Source: Eubacteriales Family XIII. Incertae Sedis bacterium (GTDB lineage Bacteria; Bacillota; Clostridia; Peptostreptococcales; Anaerovoracaceae). From it: a stretch of 9,960 bases of DNA. The stretch covers positions 1 to 9,960 of the forward strand of contig JAISML010000044.1 in the NCBI GenBank assembly GCA_031276775.1, read 5' to 3'. A model generated the notes under the pieces. It saw nothing but the letters and a program-made list of their open reading frames with translations, searched no databases and was not told where the DNA came from. Positions 1 through 9,200 of this stretch are shown one piece after another (within the stretch, counting starts at the first letter, position 1; each line of letters opens with the position of its first letter). The translations under genes were made by a program, and so were the position numbers.

Positions 1-770
1 TTACGTTCGTGCAGTGGATGGCGATCGGTGTGCCGCTCGCCGTCATCATACTGCCCGTCGCGTGGTTCCTGAACATAAAAGCCTACAGACCGCCCGAAGT
101 CGGACAGGCCGAAATCGCGAAATTCATCGACGGATTTACGATACCGAAAAAGATGAACACAACCGAAAAAAAGGTTTTGGCGATCACCGCCGCGATGCTG
201 ATCCTGTGGATACTCTCCTCATGGATCCCCGCCATCAACGTGATGGTTGTGGCCATGGTCGGCTGCTGCGCGTTTCTTCTGCCCAAGGTGGGTGTGCTGG
301 AATGGAAGACGTTCATCGGCAACGTGAATCTCGACGCGTTCTTTCTCGTGGGAACCGTACTCTCGATCGGGAAGGCGCTCGTGGACAACGGCGTGTCCGA
401 TTGGATCGCCGGCCTCATGCCGCAGACGTCCATGCCGCTTCCGGCGCTCATCGCTTTCGCCGCCGGTCTGACATTCCTGTTGCTCGTGCTCGTCCCCGTG
501 GCGCCTTCGCTCGTGACGTTCATGGCCATGCCGATGATAACCCTGGCCGCCTCCATGGGGCAAAATCCCGCGTTGCTCATGGTGACGCTCGCCATGGTTG
601 CGGGCAATTGCTACCTGCTGCCGCTCGATACGGTGTCGGTCATCAGCTACAGCAAGGGATACTTTTCCATGGGCGACATGGTAAAGAGCACCTTGCTCCT
701 GCAACTGTTCATCGTCGCGGTCATGACGCTGTGGCTGACGCTCACGAGCGGCGTCCTGCATGCCGTTTGA
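1..770 (+). CDS. DASS/SLC13-like anion (di- or tricarboxylate) symporter, C-terminal part
   Basis: Inner-membrane transporter, cut at its 5' end by the window edge; the frame is open from base 3 and stops with TGA at 768-770. Seen: about seven or eight strongly hydrophobic segments, roughly at bases 18-75, 175-230, 233-285, 324-380, 437-555 (probably a re-entrant hairpin plus helix), 571-625 and 682-755. A basic, polar loop (about bases 80-170) lies between the first two. The opening Phe-x-x-Trp-Met then Gly-x-Pro, the loop, and the end pattern Tyr-Ser-Lys-Gly-Tyr-Phe followed by Asp-Met-Val-Lys resemble the C-terminal half of divalent anion:sodium symporters. Known: such proteins import succinate, malate, citrate or related anions, usually with sodium. 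Odd: where the family has its second Ser-Asn-Thr signature, this protein reads Pro-Ser-Leu-Val-Thr (about bases 502-516), so substrate or ion coupling may differ. Substrate cannot be named. ArsB/NhaD-type relatives of the same superfamily are the alternative. Confidence 0.8.
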   Translation, partial: TFVQWMAIGVPLAVIILPVAWFLNIKAYRPPEVGQAEIAKFIDGFTIPKKMNTTEKKVLAITAAMLILWILSSWIPAINVMVVAMVGCCAFLLPKVGVLEWKTFIGNVNLDAFFLVGTVLSIGKALVDNGVSDWIAGLMPQTSMPLPALIAFAAGLTFLLLVLVPVAPSLVTFMAMPMITLAASMGQNPALLMVTLAMVAGNCYLLPLDTVSVISYSKGYFSMGDMVKSTLLLQLFIVAVMTLWLTLTSGVLHAV

Positions 771-787
771 CGCTTCCGCCAAAGATT

Positions 788-810
788 GCCGGGGAGGGGG
801 CTTCCCCGGC
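788..810 (+). terminator. GC-rich hairpin after the symporter gene, possible terminator
   Basis: Bases 788-795 (GCCGGGGA) pair perfectly with 803-810 (TCCCCGGC), leaving a seven-base G-rich loop; the hairpin begins 17 bases after the symporter stop. What follows is not a clean T-run (AGTACCCATCTTGCTTCT), so it may be a weak or factor-assisted terminator, or only a 3' end stabiliser. Its position between the stop codon and the next promoter supports an end-of-transcript role. Confidence 0.5.
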
Positions 811-820
811 AGTACCCATC

Positions 821-849
821 TTGCTTCTAATTGAGAATCCAAGTATAAT
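821..849 (+). promoter_or_regulatory. Sigma70-type promoter of the LuxR-family gene
   Basis: TTGCTT at 821-826 and a perfect TATAAT at 844-849 are separated by exactly 17 bases. This is a near-consensus housekeeping promoter. Transcription would start near base 856, giving a leader of about 58 bases before the regulator's ATG at 914. No clear inverted-repeat operator is seen around it. Confidence 0.7.
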
Positions 850-856
850 AACTTTC

Positions 857-887
857 AGGAGAGGACGCAAGTGATTGACGGATAATG
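857..887 (+). promoter_or_regulatory. Leader with strong Shine-Dalgarno and a four-codon mini-ORF
   Basis: AGGAGAGGA at 857-865 is a stronger ribosome site than the one used by the LuxR gene. It lies five bases before a GTG at 871 that would encode only four codons (GTG ATT GAC GGA) before TAA at 883-885. That stop overlaps an ATG at 885 (TAATG) which opens a frame out of register with the regulator, ending at 1211. The LuxR frame itself has a stop at 893-895, so it cannot begin at this site. This may be a translated leader or a chance purine run. Confidence 0.3.
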
Positions 888-913
888 TCGTTTGACCGGA
901 AGGGAGCGTCGGG

Positions 914-2023
914 ATGGGTCTCAGCAAAAATGATTATGAGAATTTGCTCAAATTTTCCGCTTTCATTACCAAAGACTTTGAAAAGTTCTCCGACAACGTA
1001 CTGTTTGCCTTGGATGAATTTTTCCAATTCCCCCTTACCGTGTACACGGTTTTCAACGAAGACCTCAGCGGCGCACTGTTTGTCGAAAAGATTCAGAGCA
1101 ATTCCATCTGTCCGGAAGGTCTGCATGCCTACCGGCACGGCGGCGTCCGGAGCGATCTTTTCGTGCAGCGCGTCCACCACGGCGTGCAGGGCACCATACA
1201 GAAAAATGTGATTGTCATCCCGGACATCGCGGGCTACGACGAATTTTACCGCACGGAGTACGGAAAATATTTGCAGAGCATCAACACCCCTTATCAGGCG
1301 GTTCTCCGCTACATCAAAGCGCAGACTTTCCCTTTTCACATTTTGAACGTATTCAAAACCAAGGAGCAGGGGGAATTTACGGAATATGAATTGAAGTTGC
1401 TGACCAAAATCGGTCAGGTGTTCGGCTTTGGGGTGGATCTTTACAAACGGCATTTGTTTCAGCAGCATTATTTGGAATTTCTCACCGAAGAGACGACCGC
1501 TCTGGATCACAATCTGGCGATTTTGGACGAGAAAGGCATTGTGGTTTTCCGCAACGAGGGGTTTGTCCGCCTGTCCATGGAATGTTTTGGCATACGAAGC
1601 GAGCAATCCTGCGTGACGGTCGTCCTGGATGCGTTGCAGGCCAAGACCGGACTCGGCCTGAGCGGCGTCTTTCATCCGGTGGTCCTGGAATTTTCGGATT
1701 TTCGGGTGGAAGTGAGGCTCTGCCACTCCTCTCTCCCGCAGAGTTCGGCGCGGTTTTATTTTCTCTCCGTCCGGCGCGTTCAACACGCAAACCCGGCAAA
1801 CGCGCAGGATGATTGGCGCCGGCAATTGGCGGACGAATACAATCTCACCCCGCGCGAAACGGAGATCATCGGGTTTTTGACAAACGGACGGAGCAATGCG
1901 GAGATCGCCGCCAATCTGTGCGTCAGCATTCCCACCGTCAAATTTCACGTACAGAACATCTTTCACAAATTGGAGGTCACCAACCGTTCCTCCGCGATCG
2001 CCAAACTGCTCAGGCAGGGTTGA
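914..2023 (+). CDS. LuxR-family transcriptional regulator with GAF-like and PAS-like sensory segments
   Basis: Cytoplasmic DNA-binding regulator of 369 residues. Start: ATG 914 has GGGAG at 902-906, seven bases upstream, and an in-frame stop at 893-895 excludes anything much earlier. Residues 1-180 look like a GAF-type sensor, ending in the usual Phe-Thr-Glu-Tyr-Glu-Leu-x-Leu-Leu helix. Residues from about 187 resemble a short PAS-like segment (Ala-Ile-Leu-Asp-Glu-Lys-Gly, then Asn-Glu-Gly-Phe). Residues 311-366 are a clear LuxR helix-turn-helix: Leu-Thr-Pro-Arg-Glu-x-Glu-Ile, Gly-x-Ser-Asn-x-Glu-Ile-Ala, then Ser-x-x-Thr-Val-Lys-Phe-His and Ile-x-x-Lys-Leu. No receiver domain with a phospho-acceptor Asp is evident, so it probably senses a ligand directly rather than a kinase. 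It has its own promoter and follows the symporter, so control of anion uptake is a reasonable inference, not shown. The gene is visibly more AT-rich than the two genes after it. Confidence 0.9.
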   Translation: MGLSKNDYENLLKFSAFITKDFEKFSDNVLFALDEFFQFPLTVYTVFNEDLSGALFVEKIQSNSICPEGLHAYRHGGVRSDLFVQRVHHGVQGTIQKNVIVIPDIAGYDEFYRTEYGKYLQSINTPYQAVLRYIKAQTFPFHILNVFKTKEQGEFTEYELKLLTKIGQVFGFGVDLYKRHLFQQHYLEFLTEETTALDHNLAILDEKGIVVFRNEGFVRLSMECFGIRSEQSCVTVVLDALQAKTGLGLSGVFHPVVLEFSDFRVEVRLCHSSLPQSSARFYFLSVRRVQHANPANAQDDWRRQLADEYNLTPRETEIIGFLTNGRSNAEIAANLCVSIPTVKFHVQNIFHKLEVTNRSSAIAKLLRQG

Positions 2024-2037
2024 AAGCGGCGCGCGGC

Positions 2038-2057
2038 GCGGTGATTCCGCAATTTTT
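2038..2057 (+). terminator. Short hairpin plus T-run after the LuxR gene, weak terminator candidate
   Basis: GCGG (2038-2041) pairs with CCGC (2047-2050) around a five-base loop and is followed by AATTTTT. It begins 15 bases after the regulator's stop. The stem has only four pairs, although the GC-rich repeats just upstream offer alternative pairing, so this is a weak call. Confidence 0.35.
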
Positions 2058-2061
2058 ACAG

Positions 2062-2090
2062 TGGAAATTCCATGTGCCGCCTGATATAAT
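2062..2090 (+). promoter_or_regulatory. Extended -10 promoter of the acetyltransferase gene
   Basis: A perfect TATAAT at 2085-2090 is preceded by TG plus one base (2082-2084), which is the extended -10 element. TGGAAA at 2062-2067 is a 4-of-6 match to a -35 box at 17-base spacing. TTTACA at 2055-2060 looks better as a hexamer but is 24 bases away, too far to act with this -10. The leader to the ATG at 2176 would be about 80 bases, with no clear structure. Confidence 0.6.
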
Positions 2091-2175
2091 ATGCCTACGG
2101 TTTATGCGCTTTTTTCCGCGCTTGAATTGTGGCATGGTTTGGAACGCGTTTGCATAAAAAAGGAAGCCGTATTCA

Positions 2176-3141
2176 ATGGAAATACACATAAGCGTGCTTG
2201 ACAGGGAGACGTTCGCGCATTTCGGTTCACTGATGCCTTCGGGTATTCTGGATTTGGCAATCCGAAAGCCGGGAGACTGCATTGTGCTCGGCGCGGCGGC
2301 GGACGGAGAACCCTGCGGGGCGCTTGTCGCGGCGCCCGGCGCGGACGGGGTGCGTCTGACGCACGTGTTCGTCGCCCCTTTCTTCCGGGGGCGGGGGATC
2401 TGTTCAAAACTCTTGGATCGGCTCGTGATCGGTCTTCCGGGGATGCCCGGCGCGAAGCTCAGCTGGCTTTTTACGCAGTCCGCAAAAGATCAAAACCGCG
2501 ATCCGTGGCTCAATCGGTTTTCGGAAAAAGGCTTCCGGATATTCGCGTCCGGCGGTCTGTTCAAAACGACGCTTGGCGCCCTGGGGGATCTGCCCTTTTG
2601 GCGGCAGGGGTTGGGGGGGCGGGACGACGGCAGACACGAGAGCGTTTTGCCCTTTTCCGGTCTGAATGCCGAGGCGCTGAGGGAGTTTAACGAAAGGACG
2701 GCGCACGCCCTCGATTTGTCCGCCCTTCCGTACAATGAGGGGGACGCGTTGCCCGGGATCAGCCATGTATTCATCTCGGACGGGCGCATCAAAGGGATTG
2801 CCGCCGTGACCGGCGGACCGGATCTGCTGCGTCTCTCATGGCTCTACAGCGAAAGCGTTTACGCAAAACACCTGCCGGATCTGCTGCGGACCGTGTACGG
2901 CGCGGCGGCGGCCGATTGCGCGTCCGATACGGCGGTTCATATTGCGGCGGTAAGCGAAGCCTCGCGGAAACTTTGCGAAAAACTCTGTCCGCCGGACAGT
3001 TTCCGACCCTCGTTCAGGGTTGAGGCGGACATCGGAACCCTGCGCGCGCGCGCGCAGGCCAGGGCGGCGCTTGACAGGCTTTCCGACATCGGCGGCATCC
3101 CGTGGTGGGACGGTTTTGGGGACGGACGGCGAAGCGTTTGA
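2176..3141 (+). CDS. GNAT-fold N-acetyltransferase with an extra C-terminal half
   Basis: Soluble protein of 321 residues that would transfer an acetyl group from acetyl-CoA to an unknown amine. AAAGGA ending at 2164 sits 11 bases before the ATG. Residues 1-150 form the GNAT domain: a strand giving Leu-Thr-His-Val-Phe-Val-Ala-Pro (62-68), then the acetyl-CoA pyrophosphate loop Arg-Gly-Arg-Gly-Ile (71-75) starting the helix, and the later Phe-x-x-Lys-Gly-Phe (115-120) of motif B. Residues 158-321 have a second strand-helix pattern (His-Val-Phe-Ile-Ser-Asp-Gly at 197-203, then Gly-Ile-Ala-Ala-Val) but no Arg-Gly-x-Gly loop. This half may be a degenerate second GNAT domain, as in known two-domain members, or a substrate-binding part. 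Typical single-domain members are about 150-180 residues. A run of seven Gs at 2613-2619 falls in the linker between the halves. The giant gene begins 61 bases after the stop, so a shared transcript is possible. Substrate unknown. Confidence 0.75.
   Translation: MEIHISVLDRETFAHFGSLMPSGILDLAIRKPGDCIVLGAAADGEPCGALVAAPGADGVRLTHVFVAPFFRGRGICSKLLDRLVIGLPGMPGAKLSWLFTQSAKDQNRDPWLNRFSEKGFRIFASGGLFKTTLGALGDLPFWRQGLGGRDDGRHESVLPFSGLNAEALREFNERTAHALDLSALPYNEGDALPGISHVFISDGRIKGIAAVTGGPDLLRLSWLYSESVYAKHLPDLLRTVYGAAAADCASDTAVHIAAVSEASRKLCEKLCPPDSFRPSFRVEADIGTLRARAQARAALDRLSDIGGIPWWDGFGDGRRSV
3039..3058 (+). repeat. Perfect 20-base palindrome with a (GC)7 core
   Basis: CCT-G...C-AGG is its own reverse complement; the centre (3042-3055) is 14 bases of alternating G and C. 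It lies within the 3' end of the acetyltransferase gene, coding for alternating Arg and Ala codons, and so is most simply a product of GC-rich codon use. It could form a cruciform or Z-DNA or be prone to slippage. Confidence 0.6.
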
Positions 3142-3145
3142 ACGA

Positions 3146-3175
3146 TTGCCGTTGATACGGAAAAGATATTTTAAT
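3146..3175 (+). promoter_or_regulatory. Weak promoter candidate for the giant gene
   Basis: TTGCCG at 3146-3151 (4 of 6) and TTTAAT at 3170-3175 (5 of 6) are separated by 18 bases. A start near 3182 would leave a leader of about 20 bases before ATG 3203. The gap is the only AT-rich stretch near the gene, but the match is modest and readthrough from the acetyltransferase transcript is equally possible. Confidence 0.3.
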
Positions 3176-3202
3176 CGCACGGAAAGTGAAATGGAGGACG
3201 AC

Positions 3203-6200
3203 ATGCCGGGAGATTCCCTGTACAGTGACGAACAACAGCGGATAAGCAAAGAGTTCCACGGTTTCATCACGGACGACGTCGAAGTGGCGCGGCACGATGA
3301 GGCGGACACGGATTATCACATGCATGCCGCCGTGCATGAGGGGGAACAGTTTTTCTTCGCAAACGCGTACAACCGCGGTGAGGAACACAACTACGGCATA
3401 AAAAGTACCGCGCGGCGTTTTGACGCGGGTCTTGAACCCGCCGTCCTCGACGAAACCGGATCCAAAAGCGAACGCAAGAAAAAGAGGCAGGCCTACGAGG
3501 CCGCAAAGAAGAAATGGGAGGAAGCCGGGAGACGGCAGGTCTTATATGACGCGGCGAACGCGTGGCTTGAGTCGAAAATCGTCTCGGAGCGCATGGAGAG
3601 CGCCAAAAACGGGGAAGATGTTCTCTCCGTGCCGAAGGATTACGAAGCCGTCATGGCGGCGGACGTTTCCGAAGACCCGGCATTGGCAGTGAAACAGGCC
3701 GAATATCAAAAATACGGAACGGATCCGAGATATCAACTGCTTTTGCGGGAAGAAAACCGCTGGATCGGCATTGCGCTCGTGTCCCGCACCGAGGAAGAGA
3801 TGGATCGGCTGCCCGAGGAAGAGCGTGCCGGGGTTGCGGAAGCCGACGCCTTTTACGAGGAGATGTTTGCGGGCATCAACCGGGCGCGCGACTTTATGGC
3901 GGCCGGATATGCCGTTTCGGGAGGCCGCGACGCCGAATCGCAGAAGATATACGGGCGTCTTACGCGCCGTTTGGCCGAAGCTTCCAACAGCTATGCGCTG
4001 AACGAACGCGAGGTGAAAGCGCGTCAGAAAATAAGCCTTGAAATTTCAAGCGCGCCCGGTTTTGACCGGGAGTCGGTCTTGCTGGCCTGTCAATCCAAGG
4101 CGAAGGTCCAAGAGCAGATCAGGTTCATGCTGCGGGAGGAAATACGCAGGATCGTTCGGCTGATCGAGATCGCGCAAAACCCGGATGCGGACGTCTTGAC
4201 GGACGGGGATGAACGATATCTGTCGCTGAACGGCATCGAGACCGAGGATTTCAGGAAGATCCGGGAGAGGCGCGAACGCCATGCCGCGGATATCGAGCGG
4301 GATCGGGAGGAAGCGGAACAGCGCAGGTTGGAAGAGGAGCGGCGGATCGAGGAACAAAGAAGGGCGGAAGCCGAAGCGGAGCGAAAACGTCTGTTGGAGG
4401 CGGCGGCTGCGGCGTTCAAGGGAGACCTCGACGAGCGTTTGGAAGCCGTCTTAAGGTATGTTGCCGATCTCAGATCCGATCTGTTGGCGCTCAAACAGGG
4501 CGCCACGCGGGAGGCGGCGGAGACCGTGAATCAGCTGGCGGATCTGAAGAGGGAAATCGATGAGTTTCTCGTCTCCAGCGGTTATGAGGGCGAGTTGAAA
4601 GAAGCTTTTGGCGCGAGCGCGGCCGCCGCCGAGGGGAAGCGGATCGATGTTGCCGCCTCCGTCTCCGAGGCTTTCGGCGTTTACCGACTGCGGACAAAGG
4701 AGACGCACGGCGCGCTGCAGGACGATATCACCGAAACGCGCGTGGATTTTTTGGTGGACGCCGAAGCCTCCGAATACTGCGACGAATTCGCCAGGGCCGA
4801 ATTCGATCTGATGATCGACGACGAGATCAACAACGACGCGGAACTGCGCAAGGTGACGGACGGACTGAACGCCGATCTCCGGCGGATTCGGGACGTCCTG
4901 GATCGGGCGCGGGACACGACGGACGAAAACGACAGGAAGATCGATCGCGAGGAGCGGATCGAGTATATGAAAAAGCTCGACGCCGCCCTGACCGATCTGG
5001 AGAAGCGGCAAGCCGAGTTGCGTTCGCTTGAGGTGGACGACGGCGCCGGGGCGGAGGAGCGCAAGCGGGAGCTGCACACGCGTCTGTTTGAAAAAAGGGT
5101 GGAGGGCTACGGAGCCGCCGTCACGGGGATCAGGGAAAACATTGCGACCCTCGTTTTCGCGAAATACGGGCGCGCCATCCGGCGGCGCACGGATATCGAA
5201 CGCAATCTTCCAAAGACGGCGAACGCCATCATGACGGAAAGGATAGAACGCGCCTCGATGTCGGACAAGGACGTGAACGGATTGCTGGAACGTATCTCCA
5301 AAGGCCGCGTCACGGATGACGACATCGGTACGCTGCGCGAAAATTTCGCCCTCTTCCTCACCAAAAAATACCGCGGAAACGAGCAGCTTGACGCGCGTTT
5401 GGACAGAGTCGTCTCCGGCGCCGGATCCGTTCGGGAGGAGGACAGAGCCGCGCTGTCGGCGGCTGTAAGGTACATCATCACAACGGACAGGCAACCCGAT
5501 CTCAAAAACGCGCTCGAAACCGCGTCGAACGCCACGTTGGAGGAACTCAGACAGGAACTCGGCGCACTCAATTCCGACGTGCGGGACGGCTTGAAGATAA
5601 GCAGCCGGGAAGGCGCGAACAATATCGGCGCCAAGCTCGGCGCGTTGAAGAGGATCGCGCGGAAAAATCTGATCGCCTCCGATTTCGCGACGTTTGAGGA
5701 AGAGCTGAATGCGGCGTCGCGCGGGTGTCTGCCGGGGATGAAAGAGCAGCTTGGCGGGGCGGATGCCTATACGAAACATGAATATTTGGACAGGTTGCTG
5801 ATGGATGCGGAGCTGCACCCGGGCGTTCTGTGGCAACTCCGCGCCATGACGCCGCAGGCGCAGGAGTCGTTGCTCAAAAGGATTTACGAGGACAGGGAGG
5901 GCGCGCTTGCCGCGATCGACGAATTCCTGATCGGACGGGAGGATTTGGACGATCTCGCGCTCGTCCTCAAGGCGAAGGCGCTGAAGCTCCACGCGGAACC
6001 GGAGGGCGATCCGGACGGGCGAAAGATGTATTCCATGACGGCGGGGCATGATGCGTTGCGGCTTGTGCGGAGTTGCCGCGGATTCATCCGGGACGTGAAG
6101 AAGAAGCGCCCCGGAGACTTGGCGCTCATCGACAGGTTGGAGCAGATGGAGGCTTTGGACGACAGGGCGCTCGTGGAGACGTTGCTGCGCGGCAAGGCCG

Positions 6201-9200
6201 CAGGCAATCTTCCGGGCATGCAGTTTATGTACCTCAACACGTACGCGTTGATGCTTTCCGCCGAAAAAGGCGCACAGGTAAGCGCCGGGGAAGTACAGGC
6301 GACGGAAGCGGGGAAAGGTTTCACGATCGAAACGATAGAAGCAGCCCTGACGAGCGGACTGGCAAGCAGGGAACAGTACGACAAGGCCGCCGTGCTGCTC
6401 AAGACGCAGGCGGACGTCTACAACGGAGAGCGCCTCGGGAATCGCGTCATGAATTTCTTCGGCGATCTGATCGGCAGGGATCTCTCCCGTGAACGCCTGG
6501 GACTCCGGGCCTTGAACGGTCTGATCGATCTCGAGGATCAGGCGGAGGCGCGCGAACTTCAGATGGCGTTGGCCCGTGACGTTTACAAAACCAAGCTTGC
6601 GCATTACGATCCCGCGAACGTGAATTTGCTCAGGAAAATCACGGAAAACACGCACGAAGGCTATTTTATCAAGGACGATCTGGGGCATCAACTCGCGTTG
6701 GCGGCCGGAGCGAGTCTGTACAAGGAGAAAAAGACCAAGGAGGAAGCTGCGCGCGCGGAAGCCGTCCGGCGGAGACGGCAGGAGCGGATCGACGGGAGGC
6801 AAAAGCAAATCGACGAACTTCGGACGCGGGACGGAGAGGCGAGATCCGTCTATGACGAGGCGTCGCGCAAAGCCATCGACGGGCTTCTCGACGCGCGCGA
6901 CCGCAGGAGGGACAGGCTCTTGGAGAATCAAAAGAGTCCCGCCGTCAGAGGCAGCGCGCACATCGCGCTTTCCGTGCTCGTCATGCAGGCCTTGTTCGCG
7001 AAAGCGCAGGAATTGATGGCGGAGGCGGCGAACGGTGTGACCAAGGATCGCGCAGCCGGCTTGACGGCCGATTGGAAAGAAATCACCGACGCCGCGCGGG
7101 CCCTAAGCGCCGAAGACAAAGGATTCGGCAAGTATTTCAGCCTTTCGACCATGACCAAAGAGACCGAAAAGACCAAGGATCAAATCGCGGACGCCGACAA
7201 GGCGCGCGCGGTCGCATTGCGGACTTTGTTTGCCAAGCTGACGGAGATACGGGACGTCCGCAAGGCGACGAAAGAGGATTTGGGAAAAATTTTGCGCGAG
7301 ATGGCGCAGGCCGCGGAGCAAGTGTTTGAGGAACAGGACGGTCTTACGACCACCGAAAGGGCAAAGGCTGCGCTTTTGCTCGACATGGAGGATCATGGCA
7401 TCAATCCTTCCGATGTTTTGCTCGGTATCTTCGGAAAGGGATCGGTGAAAGGCGAGTCTGTGACAAATGAACTCATGTTTGCCGCCATCCAAAACATACC
7501 CGACTTGCTGGGGAAGAGCAGGTTGGTCAGGAAGAAGCTCATGCCGGACGACAGAAGACAGGCTCTGCGCGACGCAAGGCTGAGGCGCGCCGCCGCTTTG
7601 GGAGAGGATCCCGACCGCACGATCCCGGGGTCGTCGGAGCTTGCGCTGATCGTGTTTGCGCTGAATGCGTCGCTCGCGCACCTGACGGATGCTTCCGATC
7701 GGAATTGGCGGCATTATGCGGGGGTGATCGGGAAACTGGCGGAAAAGAACGAGGCGCTGCTCGGTCGGTTCAATCTTCGCGCCATGACGGACGAAGGCAA
7801 AGCCGACCTCGACGAAAACGATATGATCCGCCGGGATGATTTTATGAGACGCATCAAGGCCGTGATCAACGCCGGGAGCAATGAAAGCAAATGCAGGGCG
7901 GCCGCGGTTGCCCTTGACGAATTCATGAACGCCAATAGCATGCTGCCTCTTGCCAACGCCGCGTTGCTCGAGAACTCCGTGCCCCTGACGAAAGAAAAGC
8001 TCGACGCGCAGGTGGACGGCATTGTAGCCGATACCGCCGAGAAAACCGCTTTGAAAGGGCTTTACCGGGGGATGTTCGACAAGCGCATGGAACAGCTGAA
8101 AGCGGGCGGCGGAAAGGACGAACGCTCCGGCGCGCAACTGGTGGAAGACGCAAGGCTGGCGCGCAGGGACGCGGGGATAGAGGACGATGAAACAGGGGCG
8201 GTGTTTGCGCTTACGCTCACCGCCATGCACACGCTTTCGGCCATGATCCCAACCCAAGAAACCGATACCGGTGAGGAGTGGTCGGCCTACCGGGAGGCGC
8301 TCGACGCTTTGCGATCCCGCTTGCCGAAAGAGATGAACCTTTTGGCGATCACGGCCGACGGCAAGGATTCCTCGATCCTGCCCGAGATCAAAGCAATCAA
8401 CGAAAATTTTGTCGCGCTCCTGTCCTTTGCGGCCAGGGCGGACAACAGGAACGATTTCTACTCCGGCATGAAAAATCTCACGGATTTCTTCGATCTGTAT
8501 CATATCGGGAAACGCGCGGACGCGGTGATTCGGGCGGACGCCCATCTCACGAAGACCGGACGGGAAGCGGATATGAAACAGGCGTTGGGCGATGGGAGCG
8601 GAAACGCGCGTCTCAGCGATATACGCAACCGCGTTGCGGAGTATTATGAGCAGATATCCAAAAATGCCATGGGACGGAAGTTGCACGAGGCCGGCAACGC
8701 AGGGGGGTCCGAAGCCGAGCTTGTTTTTGAGGCAAGGGGGGAACGGACGGGGAAGTATGGGCTTAAGACGGATGCGGTGCAGGGTGCGACGCTCGCGCTC
8801 AGCGTAATAGGCATACATACGATGTGCGCATTTGTCAAGGATCTGCGCGACGAAAAACTGTGGACATACACGCCCGATGAAATCAAAGGCGCCTTTGCGG
8901 CGTTGCGTACGAGGCTCGATGATCGCAACAGCAATCACGCTTTCAATCTGGAAGCCATGACGAGCGACGAGGCGGATTTGATGGAGGGTTCCCATGTGCA
9001 GAGACTGCGCCGGGATTACAAGGCTTTGATCGACGCGTTCCAAACCTGCAAAACAAAGCAGGAGATCAGGGAAGCGGCCGAAACGCTCTATCTGTTCGGT
9101 CTGGCGCACAAACTCCGGGGACGCGCCGAGGCCGCCATCGCGATGAAAGCCGCGAAGCGGACATTCAGGGAAAAGCTCGACAAAGCGATATGCAAGGAAA

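Noticed and set aside
14..874. Open frame of 286 codons overlapping the symporter in another register
   Set aside because: Its product is Arg/His/Gly-rich with no membrane helices, whereas the overlapping frame encodes a clear transporter.
885..1211. Possible 108-residue gene overlapping the start of the LuxR gene
   Set aside because: It has start coupling from the mini-ORF, but the protein is Ser/Cys/Pro-rich with no domain and lies inside the regulator in another frame; kept only as a note on the leader.
827..1966. Antisense open frame of 379 codons over the LuxR gene
   Set aside because: Also aligned with the sense codons, and it covers the regulator's own promoter. The sense frame has a clear LuxR domain and ribosome site.
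3149..3160. Small hairpin CCGT-TGAT-ACGG between the acetyltransferase and the giant gene as a terminator
   Set aside because: Only four pairs, and it is followed by an A-rich stretch instead of a T-run.
4451..6961. Antisense open frame of 836 codons over the giant gene
   Set aside because: Its codons line up exactly with the sense codons, so it stays open only because the sense gene avoids TTA, CTA and TCA, as GC-rich genes do. The translation is Arg/His/Phe/Val-rich without domain features.
7500..7530. Gly-Lys-Ser in the giant protein as a possible P-loop
   Set aside because: The sequence before it (Ile-Pro-Asp-Leu-Leu-Gly-Lys-Ser) lacks the first Gly of Gly-x4-Gly-Lys-Ser/Thr and no Walker B strand follows.
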